This document shows, piece by piece, positions 56,491 through 64,000 of a DNA stretch of 64,000 nt. The stretch comes from Aptenodytes patagonicus (taxonomy: Eukaryota > Chordata > Aves > Sphenisciformes > Spheniscidae): positions 8,315,501-8,379,500 of the forward strand of contig NC_134963.1 of the NCBI RefSeq assembly GCF_965638725.1. Direction: 5' to 3'. The position numbers and the translations under genes are program-made. Positions within the stretch are counted from its first letter, which is position 1; each line of letters begins with the position of its first letter. Under the pieces are notes generated by a model. That model was not told where the DNA came from. It searched no databases and worked only from the letters and a program-made list of their open reading frames with translations.

Positions 56491-58349
56491 AAGATGGTCT
56501 CTCCATCCGTGCAAAGTTCCCTCTGGCACTGGGGGTTTTCATCAGAGGGGCAGCTTGGCAGAAGACAAACTTGGCCCAAGCCAAGTCTGGAGTCTGGAGC
56601 TGGTGCAGAAGTTGGTTTTAAAAAGAATCTAAAATCTTTTACTGTGTTTTAGTTGCAAGCCCTGGCCTTAGTCTTTAAAACAAACACCAGTGTCAGACGT
56701 ATCTCATGAGACTGGACGGAGCTGGAAGTACAAATCGACTGGCCCAGGCACCACAGGGGAGCGGGACGAAGGAGGAGGTCTCCGTACAGCCCTGTTGAAG
56801 CTGACCAGGCACCGGCACAAGGAAATATAAACCCTGCTTAAGAAGCAGTCTCAAACTGATGTTTTATAATAAACTCAGGAAATGTGAGGAGCAGTTTCTC
56901 TCATCCTTCCCCTTGTTGGAGAGCAATCAGTAGATGTGACTATGAGTAGCTGATGGCCCAGAAAAGACATTGGTGAGCCATGCTGGGAGCTGTTGCAGCG
57001 GGGACTTCAACAGATCTACCACGGTTTGACTGATCCTCCTGTTCCTCTCGCCCGTCCCGTGTCCTTTCTGGCTCCTGCCACAGCTCCTTTGGGTGTTTTC
57101 AGCCTGTGACTCCTGTGGAGGACGGAGAGGAGGGAGGACACGGCTCTGGGTGCTCCTGCCTCAGCGACCCGGTTCCTCTGCTGCAGCACAGGAGCCAGGG
57201 TGAGCTCTCCGTCTGCTCGGACCTGTGCTTTGCTTCTTGGGTGGTCTTTAATCAGCTTGGTTCACGGAGGGGAAATTTGAATATGTGCTTTCCAGTGTCT
57301 CTGGCTGTGTGGGTGCGTCATTTCACCAGCACAGGTTTAGCTTTGGCTTGCAAAGGGGGAGGCAGGATGGCGATGGAAGGTGGGACGCCTGGTTCAAGTG
57401 CAGTGCTGGTATTGCCACGGTGTGGAGGTGTTGGACACCTCCTTGGTCATGCCTGGGCTGGGGGCTCCTGCCAGGGTCTGCGGGGAGGTCTCCCTGTCCT
57501 GGGGTTGGGGGTGGAGAGGGCCTTATGAGATGCTTACTGGTTTGAAAGTTGTCACTGCACTTTGTCAGGGAAAGGGGGTGCTGATGCTCGCCTAACGGGA
57601 GCCAAACCACCGCCAATAAAGTGAGCACAGTTCTCAAGGAAGTTTTCCTGAGCTCTGTTTCTTTTGTCATTGTATAAACACGGCGGATCCGAGCAGGGGC
57701 CGGTGCCTCTGCCGCTGTGTGGCCCCCTCCCTGCAGCACAGAAACTGCCTTAGTACAGAGCAGCTCGTAGCAGCCCTCCTGCGAACGCCTGTCCCTAAAC
57801 CAGAGCTCTTCCACACATTCAGGCACAGAGGTTTTCAGGAACAGGTTGACAGAACAGAAAAAGAGTTCATACAGTAAATACCTGTAAACTCTTATTCTCC
57901 TGGAGGATTTGAGCCAGGGACAAAGCCTCGGCTTGGACATAGTATTATGTCTGTAAAGGCGACGAAGCCTGGGCAAAGCTGCTCTTTTAGAGATAAGCCC
58001 TCACTTCCATTTGCAGGTGGGCGCTACAAATGCTTTGTGCATGGATGAGATCCTTTTCTGTTAGTGCTGGCATGGGAACACGCAAGTCTTAGATTCAAGA
58101 GAAGGGCCTGCTCCTCAGCACACTCGGACGCCGCGGATGGAGTCAAACATGTCAGAGCTTTGTCCTTTTGTCAACGTCCGTAAGTTGTATGAAACTATTT
58201 CCTCGCTGGGTTGGATTTCCAGTAGCAGATGCCTCGGAATTACTGTTTAATGCCGAGCTGCAGCATGCCATGTGGCAGGGGTGTGCCTGACACCAGAGTA
58301 GTCGTAATGCAGCACACCTAGAATGACCCAGGCTTAGTGCTAAGAAATA
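56491..58349. other. Convergent intergenic region between ACACB and FOXN4
   Basis: No coding exon was recognised on either strand. The longest frame, 57323-57976 (-), 217 codons, has no family resemblance. The region may include extended 3'UTR sequence of ACACB. Confidence 0.5.
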
Positions 58350-60016
58350 TTTATTTAAAAAACCTGAAGACATCGTAGATGATGCCAGTCACAGCAAATG
58401 ATCATCAATCATCACATTTGTTCTTGAGCAATAAATTATGATATGGAGCATCGTGCCCTTTTGGAAGAGGTTGCCATGGACATATGCACTGGGGAAGATA
58501 CAGGCAAGACATTTTCTAGCCCCTGATCTTCACAAGAGTCATTTTCCGCCGGGTGGCTCCAGCATCCTGCACCCTCTGGGTTTCTACTACATGGACTTAA
58601 GCTGGAGAGGCTTTGTGCCTCCACCCAGCCCCAGCCCTACTCAGCGTGGGAGAGAGGAGCCTGTGAGCACGCGGGTACAATACCGGGAACTGACAGACGG
58701 GGAAATCCTATTAACACACAGGAACAGACAAAACATGAGATATAAATATTACTTCATGGTCACAGAGGTATAAGTAAACTAAATGCTAAATTCCAACATA
58801 CAGTCTGCTTTTTATATTTTCAGATGTTTCATCACATTTTTTGCAACGTATGTTACCAAGTATAAAGCAGGGCTTGAAAATTTAAAAAACTACATTAGAA
58901 TCAATTTTACTTGGTTAATTAGGAAAGAAAGACTATTATGAATTGGTATGGTACAGTTACAATATTTGGTCTCTGAATTTTTTTTAAAAAGCATGAGTTT
59001 CACAGTATCAAAAGTGCTTATTTAAAAGAAATGTAGTGTAACAACAGTGATTAAAATTGTTGCATTTTTGATTATGAATAATTTAGTGGATGTAAAACAG
59101 GTTACTGCAGCATTTTTAAAAATTGAACAGTGCTCAGTTTACATAGTTTCTTTTCTCTTCATAACAATAAATATAAATAAATTTACAAATAGTAATACTG
59201 CCTAGCACGAGAATAGACAGAAGCACAATACACAAGACTATAAACAAATCTAATCTTTCTTTAAAAAAATCCTAAAAATAGGCATAATTCCTAAATTCTT
59301 CTAGCCAGTGATCAGTTTAATAATTCAGTAGTACCACTTCCTTCACAGGGTAAGGACTTTGTTTTTAAACCTAGATATAACAGTTGTCTGCTACGGGTTT
59401 GATTTTTCATTTTTAGTATTTTTGCTCATTTTTTCCTACCTCATAACAATAAATTAACAATAGTTACGTCAGAAAAGTGTTAGTGGTGCAAGTGCCTCCA
59501 GAAACTGTGTGGGGTCTTTGTTCAATGGCAATAATTATTTGGCAATTTAAGAAAAAAGATATACATGGTACATGATCAACCATTTTGGACTCCAACTTGG
59601 TGCTGACCAGCCCGTTGACTTGTGTTGGCTTCTGTGTAGGTGGTGACCAAACAGCGTCAGCATTTAAGTCCAGACACAGTGTCGATTAAATGTGTTTACC
59701 TTAACTGGACGTTTTTTTAGCTCAGTTAGTTACATTCTAGTGAAAGTTCCTGCTGACTGATGCCTTCCAGGTCCTTCTTGAGAGCTCACCAGTCCTGCAA
59801 CACAAGTGTCCGTGGCCCTTCCTCAGTCTTGCCACGTGTGAAAGTGGTTCTACTAGTAACAGTTTGTTTTATTTTGGCATCGCATGCTGTGTCCCGGTAA
59901 ATAGCCAACATGTTCCAAGTGTCTGCAGGAGGAGCTCTTTTATTGCTTTCAGGTCGGATTTTAATGGTTGGGAGAAGCTGGCCCCTGAGTCAGAGGTCCA
60001 TGGAACGGTGCAAAAC
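58350..60016 (-). other. FOXN4: Probable FOXN4 3'UTR, AT-rich
   Basis: Downstream of the FOXN4 stop on the minus strand. AATAAA (minus) occurs at 58350-58355; others at 59868-59873 and 59939-59944 lie implausibly close to the stop for a sole site. A block at about 58780-59720 is strongly AT-rich compared with its flanks. Around 59165-59186 the minus strand reads as overlapping ATTTA motifs, an AU-rich element if transcribed. UTR extent is inferred. Confidence 0.45.
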
Positions 60017-63000
60017 TCAGAGCAGAGCGATGGGTTTGTTGCCTTGGGGGTTCATGTACTGAGCTGCTGCTACGTTGTCCAGTGTCGTGTAAGTGGTGTA
60101 AAGGCCGGTGACCTGCAAGTCTGAGAAGGAGTGATCGCTGCCGCTGGAGACAGGGGTGAGGCCAGGCGTGCCCAGGTCACAGTCTGAGAGGTGGAGCGGG
60201 GAGTTGCTGAAGGCACCCAGGGTATCAAGGCTGAAGCTGTCGTCTTTCATTTCCTCCCATATGTTACCTTTAAGAGATTAAATTCCGGTCACAGCAACAC
60301 ATCCAACCCACCCGGGCACTGTGTGTAGGGGTCAGTCCATAACTAAAGGGCGTTACCTGCTGCTTAGGACCAGTGCTGCTTGCGGATGGTACCATTTGTA
60401 GCACAAAGGCAGTAAGAGTGTTTGTTGCCCCCGAATTGCCCTGGTTCCAGCAGGAGTCCAGACCTTTCTGGGCAGCATCTATCTACCATGTGCTAACCAG
60501 AAATCCAGGGCCACGCTAGGCATTGCCATGAGCCAGGGAAGTTCTCCTTTTACAGAAGGGGAAAACCAAGGCACAAGTAGAGCTATGGTTTCCCATGGGC
60601 AGAGAGATGTGTGTCCCAGATCCAGCCAGTTGGACATCCCTGCCTACACCTACTGCAGCGCCTGCACTTCAACCCTGAAGGCTGTTTGCTGTCCCATCTA
60701 GCACAGGGCAGAAATGCACCGAGGAAGGCCAGGGAAGTCACGCCGCAGAGGCCAGCACCCAGCACAAGTTTTTAACTCCGTTACATCCCACCCCAGAGCA
60801 TCCTGCTGAGGACCCTGGTTATGCATTCAGTGACTACATAACCACATAAATCATGCCCTCCCCTACCCCAGCTTCCTCCTCCCATACCTTGCAATGCAAA
60901 ATCCATAATGCTTGGGTCAAGAGCATCCACCTCCGTGTTCATGTCTGCTGTCACGTTCAGGAAGTCCGGAGGCGCGCATCCCATGGGATGGTGGGGAAGA
61001 GGGCTGTGGCTCATGTCAGGCAGAGTATGGAGAGGAGGCGTTTGTGCAGGTGCTGGTGAGTCTGGAGCGATGCGAGCCTGGGTCTGGATCTGGTGATGCA
61101 GGGGGATGGACTGCAGCGAGAGCGTCATGATCGGCTGAGGCTGCAGCTGGGAGATGGCGATCCGGCCTTGGGCTGCTGCCATGTGGTTCAGGGTGGAGAC
61201 CTCCGGCTCTGCCTGTTTGCTGGGCCGCCTGCAGTTCTCAGGTCTGTCAGTGATCAGCCTGTCTAGCTCCTCTGCACAAGCGATACCCATTCCCAAGGAA
61301 GAAAAGAGACAGTTTGACCCGTTTGTTCAAGCAGGGCCCGGCCAAAGCATTTCACAAGTGAGCACAGCCACACGCTGTTGCCACAAAACTGAACAGGCAG
61401 TGTCTGTCACTGTACGAGATGCAGCACAGGAGGCAGGCTTTGACTGTGCAGAGAGCAAAGAAATGCCACCTACTTCCCTACCCTTAGCCCTTACCCTACT
61501 CGACTTCCATGGTTACCCCTAACTGAGCTAAAGAGATGATCACATGAGACTTGCACAGAGCAACCAAGCCACCACCAACGGCAGCTGGCCCACAGTCGCA
61601 GAACTAAGCATCCTCAGTAGGTCTCCTGCTCATAGGGATACTCTGGATTCTGCTTATATCTCAAATAAGATTCGTACGAGAGACTCCCGACAGTTTCAAT
61701 GGCACTTTTGTTTTTAAGCAAAGGAGAATGTAATTTATCATTGATTGTATGTTACAGATTTTGCAGCAAAAAACTCCAGTTGATTTTGCCAATATTGAGC
61801 TCCTGAAAGCTTCAAAAACATGTGTCTTTATAAATAAGAATGAGAAAGTCTTAGTAAAGGGAGAGCTTGTCAGAGGAGCAGGCAAAAAACTGCATTAAAA
61901 CGTGACATTATAAATACTAACACTGGAGGCAGCATAACTCCTCAGAAGGCCCTGGATGTGATAGATATAGGTTAGCACTGGGGAAAAAGACAATCCATTT
62001 CGAAGCTGGGGACCGATTTGCACTGAAGGCCTCCAAAAATAGCTGTCAGTGCAGTTACCTCCTCCTGCTGTAGCGTATCGCCCTGACATACAACCTCGGG
62101 GCAGCAGCAATGACTTCATTCAGTGCAGAGCACGGGGCATTTCAGCCGAGCAGCTCAGAGGAGGCCGTTGCAAGGCATGAGAGCTCTGCACTAGCCAGCT
62201 CTGTTCCATATAACTTATTTCTTAAGATTCATGCATTCCTGGCCAAATAGCCACGTTTCCCCCTTGCCTCTCATACACATAGCAAAAGCATAATATAAGC
62301 CCTACCTGGGTTAGCCATGCTCCTGTGAATAGCAGCTAAGTCCTTCCGCTTCCACTTCTGCATCTCCTCTTCCATCTTGTCGATCTTGGCAGGATTGAGA
62401 GCCCACAGGCACCCTTTGCGAGAGGTGCCACTCATCTTGTTCTCCACCTTCTCAAAACACTTATTCAGAGACAGGTTGTGGCGCACGGAGTTCTTCCAGC
62501 CATCAGGGGCTGTCTAAAAGATGCAGGAGGATGTTAGTGAAATAAGCCATGAACAAAGTATTCGTGATGTTCTACTTCCACCCTTCAGGTGTACGCGTAC
62601 CTTGAAGTAGGGAAAGTGCTCCTTCATGAAGCTGTAGATCTCGCTCACTGGGAGGCTGCCTGTTTTGCTGTTCTTCAGTGCCATTGCAATCAAACAACTA
62701 CAGGACAAAGAAATACACGAAATAACAGATTGCGTGTACTTAGCCATCATGCCTTCTTCTGGTCTAGCAACCTCGGACCCATCTCTTAAGACACAGACAG
62801 CTGCCTGATCATGGGATTACCGTTCTCAAGTGCTCAGAAGTCACCCTGTGATCCTGCAGATCTTACTCCTCTGTGCTATTACTCTACCTTTATGCTGATG
62901 TCCAGGAACTAGTTTGCTTGTTCATTCCTGCTACCCCTCAGAGGCAGCTTCCACAGAACTCCTGGGCGGATGACAGGATTTTTGTTCCCTTCAAAAGGAA

Positions 63001-63694
63001 GCAAACACTCTCGTGCCACCACACCTACAGTGTTACAGTCATCCCAATGCAGGCTGTAGGCAATACGCTATTCTGCTCTCCACTCACCTATATGAATAGA
63101 TCGGCTTGGGGTAATGCTTTGGATGCAGTTCTTGGGCAGAGTGAGGAGCCAGGCGTGGCTGAGAATAGTGTGGCTGAGTCCCATAGGATGTGTTGTAGAT
63201 TGCTGCTGGGTTACACTGTATGCAGAAGGAAAAGAAAGAAAATGTCAGATGCAAAACGACCGTGGGTATGTAGGTTTAGGGATATTTTATTGTTTTTCTT
63301 TCAAAAGAGTTCTAGATATGATTTTGGCACGTACTTCAAGACACAGATGACAAGCAAATAACAGTACCTGTTGTGTGTTCTGTGCTAGGGCAAACACTTG
63401 CTGTGAATGAGGAGGAGGAAAGAGTTGTTGCTGTGTTTGTAAACTAGGAGATGGCTGCCCACCTACAGCGTACTGGCTCATCTGCTGAGATAAAGACAAC
63501 AGACATGTCAGTCTTGAAATTACCAACGTCTTTTCCTAAGAAGTGTTGCAATAATAAGCCATCGAGGCCTGCTTTTACATTTGCTCCGTGTGTTGAAATA
63601 GAATTCAGTCCCAGGATTCCCTGTGGCAGGCTGGCCTGGACATGAATCATTGCTCCAGGTGCTCCTGTCGAGTGCATATTGCTTGCTACAGGAC
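60017..63694 (-). CDS. FOXN4: Forkhead box protein N4, seven 3' coding exons (partial gene)
   Basis: Transcription factor for retinal amacrine/horizontal cell and spinal V2b interneuron fate. Minus-strand coding exons: 63694-63579, 63484-63368, 63215-63088, 62697-62601, 62513-62306, 61271-60888, 60267-60017. The forkhead domain is split by two introns and is complete: [30 protein letters not shown], then the recognition helix in [14 protein letters not shown], ending near [20 protein letters not shown]. The C-terminal part includes [15 protein letters not shown], the acidic [19 protein letters not shown] and the end GNKPIALL, all as in human FOXN4. Joins are in phase. The first visible exon begins in phase 1 ([14 protein letters not shown]); earlier exons lie beyond 64000. 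This forkhead wording separates it from FOXN1-3. Confidence 0.95.
61272..62305 (-). other. FOXN4: FOXN4 intron between forkhead and C-terminal exons
   Basis: One-kilobase intron directly after the forkhead exons; donor gtaggg, acceptor ttgtgcag. Nothing further recognised. Confidence 0.75.
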
Positions 63695-64000
63695 CTATTT
63701 TGGAGAAAGCAAAGGCAGTGAATGTTTGCGTGAAAGTACACTTCAGAAAAGAGAGCTGACATTTATTTTTAATAGACGCAGTTGAACACAGCTAAGCTCT
63801 GGAGTGGATAATCACACCTCTCTGTGGCTTTCCATCCCAAAAGAACCCAGAGCATTTCACAAATTGCAAAGATGACATCAGCTGCTTCTAAAACTTGTTA
63901 TGCAGGGAATGAAAGATGACAGCTGTTTAACAGTCCACAGTGGTGTTACAGACACAGTATCTTACAAAAGAAAAAAAAACATATTCAGCACTATCTGTAC
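63695..64000 (-). other. FOXN4: FOXN4 intron, right edge of window
   Basis: Precedes the acceptor ccaaaatag of exon 63694-63579. No exon seen up to the window end. Confidence 0.65.

Noticed and set aside
57323-57976. Minus-strand frame of 217 codons between ACACB and FOXN4
   Set aside because: No recognisable protein, no homologue recalled between these genes in other vertebrates; intergenic.
1-64000. CRISPR arrays, operons, prophage or other bacterial systems
   Set aside because: Spliced vertebrate genes throughout; no regularly spaced direct repeats or ribosome-binding-site led gene strings.
1-64000. tRNA, rRNA or known microRNA genes
   Set aside because: None recognised by eye; a covariance search would be needed to exclude small RNA genes.

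Overview
This is eukaryotic, almost certainly avian, genomic DNA. All genes are intron-split orthologues of vertebrate genes. Two pieces look like 3' ends of the CR1 LINE that dominates bird genomes, and the ACACB introns are very short, as on bird microchromosomes. The gene order SVOP-USP30-ALKBH2-UNG-ACACB-FOXN4 is the one known from human 12q24.11. The species cannot be fixed from sequence alone.

Layout. 1-4063 (-): SVOP first coding exon (4029-4063) and part of its first intron, with a CpG-rich promoter carrying a pentamer repeat. 4500-7020: intergenic. 7622-18854 (+): USP30, 13 coding exons, 508 aa, complete. 22991-24473 (-): ALKBH2, 3 exons, 238 aa, complete. 24827-28358 (+): UNG, with the nuclear (UNG2, 297 aa) and mitochondrial (UNG1, 298 aa) first exons both present. 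30647-56326 (+): ACACB (mitochondria-associated acetyl-CoA carboxylase 2), 52 coding exons, 2380 aa, open and in phase from start to stop. 60017-63694 (-): FOXN4, its last seven coding exons with the whole forkhead domain; the 5' part lies beyond the right edge.

Exon boundaries were placed by hand from GT/AG signals, reading phase and recalled vertebrate orthologues. The exon lengths of USP30, ALKBH2, both UNG isoforms and ACACB sum to whole numbers of codons.

Biology. ALKBH2 and UNG are two DNA-repair genes placed head to head over one CpG island, and both begin with a PCNA-binding type of peptide. The shared island holds a perfect E2F palindrome and a row of five CCAAT boxes before the UNG1 start. 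USP30 and ACACB both act at the mitochondrial outer membrane: one removes ubiquitin there, the other makes the malonyl-CoA that restrains CPT1.

I found no new biological system: the locus is a conserved vertebrate gene cluster. The points most worth a second look are the biotin site of ACACB (MKI in place of MKM), a GC-AG intron, possible alternative translation starts of ACACB, an E-box/MEF2 cluster in its first intron, and the promoter design between ALKBH2 and UNG.
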